From NCBI GenBank assembly GCA_023014335.1, contig JAECYW010000011.1, positions 1,798,001-1,862,000 of the forward strand: a stretch of DNA of 64,000 nucleotides. Direction: 5' to 3'. Origin of the DNA: Galerina marginata (Eukaryota; Basidiomycota; Agaricomycetes; Agaricales; Galerinaceae). This document shows positions 21,977-35,136 of this stretch, one piece after another. The position numbers and the translations under genes are program-made. The first letter of the stretch is position 1. Every line of letters starts with the position of its first letter. Under the pieces are notes generated by a model that was not told the origin of the DNA, searched no databases, and was given only the letters and a program-made list of their open reading frames with translations.

Positions 21977-24900
21977 ATGCTAGGACCGCGCAGCATGGGT
22001 GCAGGCACCCCGCTTCCTGGATCCATCTTAACCTCCGAAAAACGGCAAGCCAGCGACCTATCAAACGCCACAAGTCAACATGAAGCACTCGCCACGGTGC
22101 GAACTCCAGCTCAGCGTCTCATAGAGCAGTACGAGCGGCTCAACACGCCACCGCCCCAAACACCTTCACCTGTGCTGCGCGAGAAGTCGACATATCGCCG
22201 CCAGTATGTTTACGATTATAACCGCGGCCACAACGTCGCGGCAAGCTCTTTGGCAACTCCTGACGATCGGCACAAGGACACTTGGAATAAGAGACACGGG
22301 TTCAACGTTGGGCCAAACGGACATTTGAAAAAAGACAAGTCGCCGATTAGGCAGAGTCTGCGGAACTTACTATCGGTGTTTAAGAAGGGGAAAGGCTCTG
22401 CAGGGTTGCCCAAGCGTAAGGCGGAGGATAAGGATGCCAGCTTGCCGCCTCTTCCCGAATCTGAGGCCTGCGAGGCCCGAGATTCAAAGGAGGAGAACAT
22501 ACCGCCTTCACAGTTGAACGGCCCCTCTGAATCCAACACGAACACCTCGCGTCCAAGGAAGAAAATGACAGGATTTTTGCTCTACCTCTCTCGTGGACCA
22601 CAGTTTCTCTCGCCTGGCAGTCCTGGCCCACTCATATGGGAGACTTGCAGTGTCACGCTCGACGAGAACAAACTCGCGGTGTCTTCCTTTACCGGCGAAA
22701 TGGAAATGTCTTTGCACGAGATAATCCTCTCACGATGTACCGACATTCGCTCCTTGTCTGCGTCCCAGCTCAGTGCGGAAGAAGCGCGTGTACTGGACCA
22801 GGTTTTGGACGGCGAGAAGATGAAGGTGTTTGAAGTGCTTTTCCAAGGACGGCCAGGGGAGAAGTTTGCTGCAAAGTCGGTCAGAGAGAGGGCTGGATGG
22901 ATTAGTGCGATTTGGTAGGTCATCCTTTTTGGTCTTTCACTGTCATGGTTCTATTGAAGCGCATATTTTCTCGTAGGGATGCAATCCTGCCAAGCCAAGA
23001 CTCGAAAGGGGCAAACGATACATCGAGTGCAAAACCCATATCAAAACCTCATGTTAACGACCAGGCTCCGAAGCTCAAGATGGTCCCCGTTCAAAGCCCT
23101 AGACCGACACCCCTGCCACAACTGAGCAGTCTTCTTAACAGCTCCTATTCCGATAGATCTTTACCTCCATTGCCCGTGAAATCTGATTTGCCTAATGTTC
23201 CTCCCCTCGATGTCCCAGAGACCAAGGTCAAGAAGCCTCCAAACCTACATCTTGATCTCTCCGAGTTCAAGGGTCCCATATCCCCCAGCATATATCCACC
23301 AACCTCGTGCGCCCTGTTCTCAACAAAGTCACCAGATGAAATTCTTCCAATTCCCCAGCAGCTCTTGCGCGTAGACACCTCCGTAACCAGCGTGCGCAAG
23401 CGTGGCGGCGGGACTAGCAGTGTGGTAATTTCCCCAAGTATTTATCCACCGACTTTGGATTCTCGTCCAGCCTCAACTTCTGCCCTCTCTCCTGGCCTCA
23501 TGCGTTCCAGCAGCCCGTCGATCACAAACCTCAGCCAGTTATCCGTCGTCCGGCAACGCCTGGCTCAGATAGAGCGGAATCACTCGCAGCTTTCATCGGG
23601 GAGTGGCTTCAGTGGGATGTCGGCCCGTATATCGACACCGAGCCCTGTGTCGCCAGCGGGCTCAGGCTGGTCGAAGAGGGAGGCAATTTTTCATAATGCC
23701 GCTACCCGAGGATCCCATTCTAGTCATTCCAGTGCGACAGCCCCTATTGCTAACGGAGCCTTAAGTCCCTTCAGTTCTGAGGAGCGTCGACGCAAGGCCG
23801 AACGGACTAATCTACCCTCTCGAAGTCCTCAAACGTCAGATCAAGACCCTCCGAGTAGTAGGGAAATGAACGGAAGCCGGCGGCGCGAAGAAAGGAAACC
23901 CGACCTCACTCCAGAGAAACCTCAAGCTTCCAAAGACGATATTAACAAGGTTTCCAAGGAACTTGCCAATATCAAAAGCGTCCTTGGTGGAGAGTCGGGT
24001 TACCCCACCATCCATCAGATGGTACTCAGCCTGGAACACCGTACTCAAGGAGAAAAGAAATCCCTACGGACAATCCAGGACACCTTGTCCGTGTTGGGCG
24101 AGCGCGTCATCGAAGCCATCGCTGCTGCACACGCCAGCACAGAGGCTGTCCACAACGCTAGCTTGTCGAAGCCTGACCCACCCCCTCCCAAAATAAGCGA
24201 CAGCCCAGTAATCGAGAGTCTAAAGGAGCTTAAAGATCTTCTGATGGCGGAGCTTCCTGCTCTTGATACTAAGCTTCAAAGCATCAAAGAGGCCCAGCAG
24301 AAGGACATACCCGTGACGTATAATAACATCGGACGTTCACTCTCCCCACCGAGTGACGACTCAAAACCAGTGGATCTACAACCTGTGTTGGCTAGATTGG
24401 AGGAAATTCGAGTACTCTGTCAAGCCCCGTCCACCAACTTGGACGATGAAAAAAGCAGCAACAATGATGACTGCAAGTTATCAGAGGTATGACACTTCGA
24501 CGCTGGTGTTGACACAGCTCTAACCCTTTATAAATCAGCGTTTTGAAAAGGTTATTACCCTGATCAATGACGGCAGCAACAAGCAAATTCTCCTTGCGCA
24601 ACAACAAGCCGATAGCGTGCGATATCTGAACGAGCTCAATACGGTATGTATGCGCATCTACGTCCCTTCACCCAAAGCCATGCTGACCATCTCCCCTTTG
24701 TCAGTGGCTTGAAGCTTTTGTAAATAATGGTACATCACAAATCCAAAACATTTCAGCGAACATCGATCGTCTATGCACCGAAATGGGATGCAACACCGCG
24801 CCACCAGGTGTTCTCGGCGCTCAGGACGGCCTTCAATCCAATCTCATGAACGACATTCGTCAACTCGTGGTAGGTATGCAAGCCAGAGACCAAAACTTTG

Positions 24901-25615
24901 CTGGTCTTCAGACTGCAGTCCATAGCCTGCTTGAAGTCTTGACGGCCTCGCAGACCCAAAAGGGTGCAGGTGTGTTATCTCGTCCGGCCAATCTGGTTTG
25001 ATTGAGATCGTCTGACATATATGACGCTTAGATTCGCAAGCGATTGTTGGGTTGATGGATCGACAACGCCATGATCAGGAAGTCCTCTTCAGAGCCTTCA
25101 CTAATGGTAATTACTTCCTGCCTAGGGCCTTCCCAGCAAGCCTCTCTTATGAGTTGTCTTTTCAGAAATTTCTGGAGAGATCAAAGGCGAAAGATTGAGG
25201 TTCGTCGAAGAAGCCACCGCGATAAACGTTCAATGTAAGGCGACCACCTCCCACTGTCAACACGCTGGTATCTAACTGGATGCTCCACTCACATGCAGTA
25301 CACGTTGAACAGTTTAAGCAAGAACTCAGCCGCGAAGTGATGTCCATGACGGAGGAAGTGGGTCGCCTACACCGAGAAAAACAGGTCGTGGAAAACCAGA
25401 TTTCCGATCTATTTTCCTTCTATTCAAAACATAAGCAATCAGAAATGGTAACTGACTTCCATTTCCAGTTCAATCACTACTGAGAATTTTCGCAGCCTTG
25501 GCAGACAATGCAATCCAATGTGGGGATTCCTCCTGGTAGGCACACGCAGGAGAGACCCCTGGCAAATATTCCTAGGTCTCGTCATCGTCCCTTGCCTTAT
25601 CCACACCAGTCATAA
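21977..25615 (+). CDS. large coiled-coil protein with an N-terminal PH-like region
   Basis: Multi-exon gene with a fully consistent frame: 21977-22914, 22977-24486, then six short exons ending at 25615. The N-terminus is disordered and basic (KKDKSPIRQSLRNLLSVFKK). A segment of about 110 residues (MTGFLLYLSRGP to RERAGWISAIW) has the strand pattern and closing helix of a PH domain. A long Ser/Pro-rich middle follows. The C-terminal half is helical and heptad-like (IESLKELKDLLMAEL; VHVEQFKQELSREVMSMTEE), as in a scaffold. The start at 21977 is the first ATG; another follows at 21995. No family name can be given; a membrane- or cortex-associated scaffold is a guess from the PH-plus-coiled-coil layout. 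The stop lies 47 bp from the opposing AlkB-type gene. Confidence 0.8.
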
Positions 25616-25661
25616 ATGAAACCCAGCCAATAATTCAATCAATTATTATATAAGAATAAAT

Positions 25662-28600
25662 TTAAATGTGCCCAGTATTAATCTGGCGTGCCGTTGCTGC
25701 GATTCGAAAATTATCGGGCACTACTGTATGTCTGAAAGGCGATAAGACCTTGGTGTTTGATCGATGAAGTTGGAGCTCACTCGTAGTACTCTTGGACACC
25801 TGCTCCATCCATCACTAATACGTCACCCTGTAGAACTCGATGAGGATGCTTTCTGAGCGAGGAGAAGACTTCTTACATGCCGGAGAATGACACTTAAGAG
25901 AATGCCCCTCTTCTCTCTTTCAGGATCATGTTTTGCATGGAGGCGGAAATGCATGAGAGCAGGTGATCCCAGAGACAGACCTGCCACAAGGGGGCCGAGT
26001 CCGACTTCGTTGTCACTGTGGAACTGTTGAAATATGGAAATAGGGAAATTTCAGCTCAATGCTTGTGATCAGGATGCTTACAGCCATTCTCTGCCGTTCC
26101 ATGTAGGCAGCACTAGTGGGTTTTATTCGTTAAAACGACAAGGGTGAGGGCAGGATGAACACGACGAACCTTAGGACCTCGTTGAATTCAGCTGATACCC
26201 CCAAAGCTTGATTGATACGTTTTTGGATCAATGCTCGAGCATTTACGACGGCATCTGGCGCAGTCTCAAACGGCACAGTGTTAGCATCGCCCCCAACATA
26301 CTAAGATCGCTTCAGATTCTATTTTGTGTGCACATTCACAGTTGTGTATGTACCTTGTATGGCTCGCCTGCTAAATGTAAGACACCGGATTAGTGCTTAG
26401 AACGTCAAGGTCTACTTTTGGGAGGGCATACAATTTTGCGAAAAGTAATTTGTCAACAAGGCACCACGACCTAGATTTGGTTCGAGTAAGTGAGAAAATT
26501 AATAGATAAAGGGCCCATACATTTGTGCTATGCAGGGAGGTCGTCAGATGAGCGACAACTAAATCATTGAGCAGCGAAAGGCTCACAGCTCTCATCGGCC
26601 AACGGCGAAATCGGAGACTACCACTTGCTGCCTGCGTTTGATAATCGCGGAATATATCGTCCGCTTCTTTCCTTCCGAGAGCATTTCCGGATTGTATATG
26701 GTGAATTTTCGCGCTGCACAAATGTAAGTCATTGTTCGTGCTAATTTCAGTGCCTGTAATACCCATCATGAGGTAGTAAGAAAGTGTGTAAAATCCCTCG
26801 ACCATATTCATGAATGAAACTGGATGGAGGCAACTGGACGATTTCTGAGAGCGAGTGGTTGGTTTCTTTGCAGAAGGCGTGGAGAGGAAGTCCTTGCCTG
26901 AGATTGCATTGAGGGAATGGTCTTTGAAGCCCGCGGATTCTGTCTGGTACAAAAATTCTTTTGCGTCGCGAGGGGGGCACCGGATCGCCAGGGAATGCTA
27001 TTCTGTCAGTTAGCACCACGTTTCCTGGTAAGGCAAACACTTACTTGGCAGTCAGAGTTCATACATTCCCATTTTTCCCACTTATCTCTAACAACCATAA
27101 ATTCACGTCAAGAGGATAACAAAATAGGCCACGAACACACCTGCAAGAGAGACGGCCACAAGAGTGGCAATGAAAACCCCTTGTAAATGCGTAATTTGTT
27201 ATGTTGTCACCAGGTAAGAAAGACAGCGGGGACGCTGGTGCGAGATCTCCGAAATCGGCCGGAATAGATCTTGAAGGAGGAAGCTGAAGAAAGTTATGAT
27301 GATATTCTAGGTGAATAGGTAGGTAATTCCCCTCAGGTTTTCTCCAAAAAGAATGGCAATCAGGATTCAAACAAGCCCATGATAAATCAAAAATTCTCAA
27401 AGAATATTTGTGACAGCGCTTGCAGTGCAGAGCCAATCCTTTTCTTTCCCTGAGCAAGAAAGATCAGTCAATGCGCAACAGTGAACCCATGTGCTGAACC
27501 AACATAATGACATTAAGATCATAGAAGTCTTTTGATAGGAAATTTTCTTGAGCAGATAGTGACGATTCTATGTTTGTTCTCGGCGATTGTGGTTTTATAC
27601 CTGTGACTCAGTGTGAGTACTAAGTATTGAATGCTGAAGATTTATAAATAGGAAAATATTCACCTTCTCCGTCTGCCCCCGATTCTCGGTTCCACCACCA
27701 TGGCGATCCCTAATCAAGATCCCTCACATCAGCCGAATCTCTCGAGAAGACGAAGGCATATATTCAAATACCTGCTGTTCGCACCATCGAAAAGCAAATT
27801 TATATCTGACGACACGCCCACTTTCGTTGTTTGCTGGCTGATATTCAGCTAAGAGAGGAATTACATCAGGAAGCAGGTGCCTGGAAAAATAAAGTCCGCA
27901 CCCCATGCATGTGCAATGGTATAGAAACCCAGAACAGCGTATGCGATGCCCTTCGCCCTCAGGTCAAAGGGAAACAGGGCATATTTGTCATCCATTACAA
28001 GAGCGAGTGGTCGATTATTCAAATAATTATCGAAAAGTGCCCGGACGGATTTATCTTGGGCCATCTGATCAGTAGCCGGTTGAGAGGTAACTTGTCCTTT
28101 GGTAGAATGCAGACTCTCAGCTCTCCCGCCTCTGGAGGAAAAAGCGGGGAAAGTTGGATAAGTTGCCATTCAATACAACATAACAAATACGGCTCACCCA
28201 TGTGAAATGATCAATCTTCCGCCATGTTCAAAGATGTCACGACTGATGATCAAGTGGGTAAATACTCTCAATATTAATCTCGAATCCATACCTTGAAGGA
28301 AAAGCACTCAGAAGATATCCTTTGGCGACATTATGAGCGTGGTATACCCCGCCCTGATAGCTGCGAAACCAATCGAAAGACTCGCAGAGTTCTTGTCGAG
28401 ACTAGGTTTCATTAATTATCGTAACACGACAATAAGAAAGCTCCTAACCTCTGCCCATATTGGAGGAAGGAACCGTAGTGGAGGTTTGGGGAACTGGTAA
28501 ACATCTTCCGGAAGGCCATTGGGAAAGAGAGGTCGAATCCAGTCAGGTTTGAATTCTTCTTTAGAAAGGTCATCAAGGAGAAACATCGATTCGTCTTCGT

Positions 28601-31042
28601 TATCAGGTGCCTGGCCATGTAGTATTGGTGGAAAGTCGGGTACAAAAGGACGGATTTCATAGCTATCCAAAGTCTCTGCTTTAATATGAACAATCTCCTG
28701 TACGATCATAGCAACTTCCGGTTTCGAAACCAACACACGGGGCTCTAGCCATTTGTGGTCGTAATCTCGTCCATTTTGCGATATTTGGAGGGAATTTTCG
28801 GGCAGCCACCATTCCCTGCACACGAGTCTCCGCCCCGATATCATTCCCGGTAATTACTCGACGCTTCGCCTCGCGGCCGTTCAAGGAGCTTGCCGACCTC
28901 TTCTTGGAAATAACGCCTGCGTTTTCAGTCATCGTCGGTGTGGTAAATTCTGAGCTACTATCACTCCCTCGGGGGAGTTGACTGTCAGACATCATTTCTG
29001 AGTCGGGTGCAATAGTCGAGCCTTCCTCTGCTTTGATTATCACGTTGGAACGAAGACTTCTCTGAGAAGGGGTTGCAGTTGAAGGTCGAGCTCTCTTCGA
29101 TCGTGCGATGCCCTTGACTTTGACAACCTTCGTCCGCGAAGCGCCGACCGCCGACCGTTGTACATGCTTTTCAACTGGGGTGACTATCGCCGTGATTGCT
29201 TGTTGCTTGGCTTCTTGGTCCAAGGCAGATCCTGGTCGCTTCTCGGGAACATTTCTTGCAGTTTCAAAGGCCATTGATGCAACAGACGTACTATGATTGC
29301 ATTCGTTGGTCACCAGGACGGAAGGTGGCACCTCCGAACCTATTTCTGAATTGGAAGTCCGGCCATTGCTTTTCGTTTTGTTAAAACGAAGATCCTCATA
29401 GGCACCTTTTTTCCGGACATGTGAAGTCCTTGGACGTCTCTGGTGCTGCCGCCACAGCAGATATTGAATTATCACCATGTTGATTAGCCACTGGAACAAG
29501 AGGTGGCAACTCCGAATTTAACTGTGAGTTGGGCAGAGGAATTGATGTACTGTCCTCTGTTTTCACGGAATTATTGAAGGGAGAACTCTTCATTAAGACA
29601 TTCGAATTTAATGAGCGCCGACTTGTCTTTGGTTGTGATAAGCCTTTTCTTTTTTTCGTGGTACCGGAGACATTCGTCCTTCCAGGGTGTGTCTTCTTCG
29701 GGATATCTATCCCTGCAGTTACACGGCTTTTGTCTTCATGGTTTTTCCGATTCTTTTCGGGGAGGGCCGTTATTTCGGCGGTTGCCAAAGCCATCGGCGC
29801 AGAAGACATCTGAAGATGGTCGAATGTGTTTGTTGGAGGTGAAAGGTCTGAACTAATTCCTGGATTGGATACACGAAGTGGATGGCTGTCTCCTGCTTTG
29901 GGGGCTTTATTGGAGCGAAGATTCCTCAGCGGAACAGCCGCAATAAGATGAAGGTCGACCTCTTTTTGATTGCGATTTTCCCTTGCACTTGATGACCCCT
30001 TCCGAGGTAGGAGCGATTTCCGTCGGATCCTTCAGCATACCGATTCCATCTATTGCACGCCGCTTGGCTTCGTTGGCGACTAATGGAGTCGCTGGTCTCT
30101 TCATCGGAATATTACTCCGATAATGGAGTTGGAGTTCATTGGTAGGTGAGGAGGGGGATAGTGGCGAATGTGTTTCGGGTACGTTGGGTACAAAGGCCCA
30201 GTCATTATTGGCGGCCTTCGTAGAAGTTTCGAATGTTGTCTGCGTGGTAGCGATCGGGCTAGGAATTGCATTCGCCCACCACTAGCAAGAGAGATGGCAA
30301 AGCCGAGCTCATCTCTGACTCGGATACAAGATTTGGGACACTATTCTCAGCACCTGCCTTTACTTCATTGTTCCTTGTAAAATGAAGACCAGTATAGCGA
30401 CCTTTTATTCGGACGTGTGAAGTTGATGGATTAATTGTTTCTGAAGTCGTGAGAGAAGAAGTGGGTAAGTTCTGAATAAATGATGATTCTGAAGGGATGA
30501 CAGGTTTCATAAGGGAGTTTTTTCTTCCTTTTTTTGAGCAATTCGATGGAGCCGTCGGATGATAAGTATTCTGGGTTAAATGACCTTCCTGCTTGCTGAA
30601 GACATGTACAGAGTCTGTCGAACCAGTCCCAGATAAAGAATCGGCAGATACTTTCGGCAAGCCTTCAGTGTGACGTTCCCCATTGAGGATTTTGAGAGCT
30701 TGGACGGTATCATCCTTATACAGGTACCAGAAAAAATGCACAAAAGCTCTTGCAGTAGAATACTTGAAATCGATTTTCCGCCTCGACGTGGAAGAAAAGG
30801 CATATTTTAACCAAGCTTCGACTGATTTCTGTTCAGCGACGGACTGTTCATGCGGCCTGACACGCAGAAATTTCAGATCAACTCACACGATTTTCTGGTC
30901 TTCCTAGAAGTTTAATAGTTTGATCAACCTCGATGGTTTTCCGCCTACTATGCTCCCGAAAGAAACTGCAAAGTGGTTCATCTTGGAGGATATCCCTGTC
31001 ATCCCAGGATCGTGGAGTCCTCATTGGTCTTGGCATTGACAT
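25662..31042 (-). CDS. AlkB-type 2-oxoglutarate/Fe(II) dioxygenase with zinc-binding cysteines and repetitive N-terminus
   Basis: Long gene with many short introns. The C-terminal domain has the AlkB signature: iron ligands in FHSDNEVGLGP (HxD), a distal His in EYYEHTVVP, and the RIAATAR pattern for 2-oxoglutarate. The typical GDVLVMDGAGVQEYY strand lies between them. AlkB proteins demethylate alkylated DNA, RNA or protein; the substrate here is unknown. Upstream come a Cys-rich region (CKRCHKYSLRIFDLSWAC; FHCHSCGRLSCRDKWEKWEC), a conserved middle (LVCREWWLPE; WIRPLFPNGLPEDVYQFP; YQGGVYHAHNVAKGYLL) and about 550 disordered, basic, repetitive residues. Terminal exons join cleanly; the exon link near 27450 is unresolved. 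One-base excesses lie near 30262, 29945, 29420, 28847 and 27000. Start at 31042 is inferred. Catalytic residues are intact. Confidence 0.85.
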
Positions 31043-31478
31043 CAGAGGGAGTCACGGAGTTCGACTATCGGCGACTAGTTCTTGAGACATGGTGAGAACA
31101 AGACAAAATTCAAAAAGTCGGCTGCCAGTTGATGAGAAACGCGGCGGTGGTCTGGTACTAAGAGTTACATAAAGCCTTGGACAGGTCTTGCGTTGATCAC
31201 GTGTTTCGGTTAATAACTTCGCAGAAATTACCAGCTATAAGTAAGGTGGTTTTTGATATCGAAGTGTTAGATGGATGATACTGTTGCTTTAAGGAGTCTT
31301 AAGACTGCTGAAGATAGGACCATGGATCTGATCAGAGCAAGGATGTGAATGTCCTCCGTTATGAGTGGGCACTGCAAAGTTGAAACGCCGTCCATGAACA
31401 ATATTCCACCGATACGCCGTAAAAACTCTATATAGGAAACAAGCTACGTGTGGGATGGGTTGCACTGATAGTGGTCTA
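31043..31478. other. intergenic region with a short upstream ORF
   Basis: It lies between the start of the AlkB-type gene and the end of the ATP synthase delta gene (both minus). On the minus strand an ATG at 31090 opens a 12-codon frame ending about 10 nt before the chosen AlkB start, a possible uORF. Nothing else is recognised. Confidence 0.4.
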
Positions 31479-32120
31479 TTACTTCGCTAGTGCGTGCTGA
31501 ATTGCCTCGTAAACGTCTGCCTCGATGCGTGCCTCCGTTTTTTCTGCCTCTGAACCGTTTCCTGCGGCAGTTTTCAGGGCATCTTGAAGATTGGAACGGA
31601 CAGCCTGTGGCAACGAGGTTGGTATAAACTTTGAACTCCCTGGTTTCACGACATACCTCGAGTGAAAAGTCCTCGAGAGGAGCACCCTCTACGACATTTA
31701 TGGTGAGCTTGTTATTTGGATGAACAGTTGCAAAACCACTGGAAACTGTGGGGATATCTAGATAAGCCAATGATACGCCGAAATGCAAGCAACTTACCGA
31801 AGAACTTCTGAGTCCCATTTGACTCGATGACCTCAACAACACCAGGGCGCAGCGACTCAATAGAGGGAACGTGGTTGGAGAGGATTCCCATGTCTCCGGA
31901 CTCAGCTGGAATGTTGACTTGCACAACATCTTGCGAATTGAAAATAGTCTAGGATTGGATTATATGACTGTAGGGCGATGTGCACAGGAACCTTCCACAC
32001 CTTATGCGGCAGTGTTAGAGAAAGATTTAATTTCTCGCTAATATCGGCATACCCCCGTCGTGCAAGGGAGAACGATGTGGACCGTCGCGCAACAGAGGAG
32101 AGTAGTCGTAGGGAGGACAT
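31479..32120 (-). CDS. ATP16: mitochondrial F1-ATP synthase subunit delta (bacterial epsilon homolog)
   Basis: Central-stalk subunit of the mitochondrial ATP synthase, coupling rotation of the c-ring and gamma to the catalytic head. Exons are 32120-32001, 31948-31798, 31745-31657 and 31604-31479: exactly 162 codons, 161 residues, the family's usual size. The N-terminus MSSLRLLSSVARRSTSFSLARRGYA is an Arg/Ser-rich mitochondrial presequence. The family beta-sandwich follows (LNLSLTLPHKTIFNSQDVVQVNIP, ESGDMGILSNHVPSIESLRPG), then the C-terminal helical hairpin (AEKTEARIEADVYEAIQHALAK). No frame problems. Confidence 0.95.
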
Positions 32121-32386
32121 TTTAGGTGGTAACGAAGTCAGGACAAGTCGCGTCACGGTTTACACCATGTCGGCAAAGACCGGGGGCTTGCCATAACCAA
32201 GGACGCCGGGTTCCACCGGACCACCGGATGACCACCGGTTCAACATTCTTCAGAAAGTTACAGTAGCAGCCGGTAGAGTGGCATAATTCCACTGTATTGC
32301 TTGGAAGGATACTTAAAAACCCATTAAACTATTTGCATTGTGTAAGTGCTTTATATATCTACCATAAATACTTGGGCTAAAAATGC

Positions 32387-35136
32387 TTATAACCCAATAG
32401 AACCCCGATCCTTGTTTCCACCTTCGTAGTTAGCAGGAAGCAAGTCTGGTGCCCTTCTTACACCACGCTCACTGGGGGGGAAATTTCAGAACTTGCCATA
32501 ATGCCATGGTAAAAAACATACATCTCATCGACTGCCAGAAGGAGGTCATAGTTGATTGTTTGGGAAACGACGGAGTCCTTCTTATAGTTGGGATGGGATG
32601 TGACGAAGTTTCGAATCCAAGTGGCAGGTGTCAGCAGGCTCCCTAAATTGTTTCAGCACTTCCAAGCCAAGGACCGAAAATAAGGACCAACCGTTAGAGC
32701 GGCGTCTAACAAGATCGAGGTATTTCTGAATTCTTTCCATGTCCTGGCTCTCGATATCCATGGTATCCAAATATGCATCTATCAGAGGTAACAAACCCGG
32801 GAAATTGAGTCCCTGGATACCAATTCAACTTTGTTGGGTAGAAGGATTGTGTTATATAAATTAGGTGCTCACCTTTCCATTGATGATTTCGTTCATAGTC
32901 ATTTCTTCATACTCCTCCTCCACCGGTCCACGGTTAGCAGCGAAGCCGTTCTCAGGCAAAGGCCGAGGAGGAAAACAGTTTCTCATTTTCTTCTCTTTCT
33001 TCCTGGGTGACCCATCGATGGGAGAACTCGTCCCGGACGACGACGCTGCACTTGACGCCCCACTTCGGCCGTTCGCATAAATATCCTTCCTGAAGTGAAA
33101 CTTATTAGAAGCAGATGCATCTCGTTTCTGCGCTCTGCCCATGTTCTCGTCAACCTGTTCCGTTTGCATTATTATCCCACTCGAATAGAATAGACGGCTC
33201 TGGTATCTTACTTTGGATATGGGGATATAAAAGTTGAGATTGAAGGTAAGAATCGCCCGAGAAAGGAGGACGACAAAGACAGCAAACGCCGCATTCTCAA
33301 AATCTGTCATCTGGACTTCCATACTGCGGAATTCCACCCTCCAACCTATCGAGGAATTAGGTGGGGGAGGTTTGAAACGTAGTGTTTGCCAATTTGTGGA
33401 TTGTATATTCTGTCGATGAATAAATTTAGATTGTAGTTTCACCTGTACAGATATCGATATACCTCGAAATGATCGCTACTAGAAGCGTCGTCTTGATCGA
33501 TCGTCTCTGAAAAGATTACCAAAGGATCTCGAATGAAAAGATGGGATATGTGCTTGGACAACAGATCATCCAGTCCTTGGCAATGTCCTTAAGTCTAAAG
33601 CATACGTGATTTGTTCTGAGACTCACCATGTTCCCTTAAACGGTCATAGATGCTCTTATCGTAAGGTAAAGGGTTGTCGTTGTACTCAGGTCGGTTAATC
33701 CAGTCATCAGATATATATAGATCAACACTATCATAGCGAGACTTGGGGATCTGGAAGCGGTTTTCTTTCAAAGGCTGGGAGGAAAAGAAATGAGCATGTA
33801 TTCCCGTCATAATCGCTTAATAATGAAAGGTTACTTTGAGTCCGCGTTCTTCTGCCTGTCCGATCATCGACACTTCCTGCAATGACGTTCCAGCGAGAAT
33901 CAACGTCAGCGAGGTATCCTCGCCAAATAGGGCTTGCTGCTGTCAGTGCTAGCTAAATTTAGCTTATTAGTCGAGTGTTGTCAATCCAAAACTGCAAGAA
34001 CTTCACAAGGATAGGTCCGATGGGTATCAAACCGTCGTACATTCTCCTTGCAGTCAGCTACGTTGCAAGCCTGGAATGTTAGCTGAAGGCAGCAACATCC
34101 CATTCCAAAACCCATCGCATCCAAATAAATATGATCTGGGAGAGCAGCACCATTCTTAGCCTCTGGGGGTAATATTAGAACCCATATAAAATGAAGTCTT
34201 TTTTTGAAACGCACCTGGATCTTCTGGGTATATGGCACGATTCCAAGGTATTGTAGGGTCAACAAAAGGACGCGGTGTGTTTTCGTCAATAAAAATAGGG
34301 AGGTTGATGGCAACCTTTGATCCTCTACGCCGTCTTATGTTGGCCGTGAGTGTTCTGGACCACGAGGAGTGTATTAGATGAGGTAAACAAGAGGGCTATA
34401 TTGTAATACAGACGGGAATCGTGCATGTGGGTTGGTGATTTCTTCTGGTAAAAATAGACTGTGGCTTGACACCGCATCGGATGGGTCAAAGTACGGTTCA
34501 GTAAATTGACCAGGAACTCCCAGTCTCGGGAATGAAGTAAATGTTATCGGTATTTCATTGGGCTTGAGATGCTTCCGCGCAAGGTTTCTCCTGCAACCGG
34601 TGAGTGTCTTTTTAGGACTAGACGCCTAACAAGCAGACCTATACCGCATATTGCTCTCCACAGACAAAAGGTCGGGGATCGAGCCTGTATACGGTGCACC
34701 GGGGGTGGATTCGAGCATATATCGTCCATACTCAGGATGAAACTTGGGAACCGAGATACTAAGGCCCCAGTGATTAAATTTTCGGACAAAAAAAAAGATG
34801 GAGCCTACGTTTCTGGGCAATCGGCAGAGATATCGTCAACGATAGCGCTCAACTTGGCTAAGATCTCGGTTTGCCTTAGCGAAAGCTTTGCGTTCTTCTC
34901 TTCGTCATCGAAAGAAACGACCATATATTCAATCTGACAATAGCTGAAGGATAAGTATCCGGCCAGAAGGTAGGCAAAAAAATGACCTCGTCACCCCAGA
35001 GGAGTTCGTCTCCATGGCGGTCCTTCAATCGGTCCCATATCTGCAGAAACTGCGTTATTCCGTGCGTCCTTACATGGTCGGCATACTGTTTGGCCTCATC
35101 CCAGACCAACGGTGTCCCAAGGTATAAGAGACCCAT
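32387..35136 (-). CDS. GSH1: glutamate-cysteine ligase catalytic subunit
   Basis: First and rate-limiting enzyme of glutathione synthesis, joining glutamate and cysteine with ATP. About fourteen exons. The N-terminus [20 protein letters not shown] and [24 protein letters not shown] are near-diagnostic. Further family blocks include [77 protein letters not shown]-type spacer [20 protein letters not shown], and a C-terminus ending [15 protein letters not shown] and NKDRGSIGL. Two one-base excesses are needed to read through: near 34042-34046 and at CC 33855-33856. All other junctions agree. Start at 35136 fits the family. The neighbouring minus-strand genes are separate units. Confidence 0.93.
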
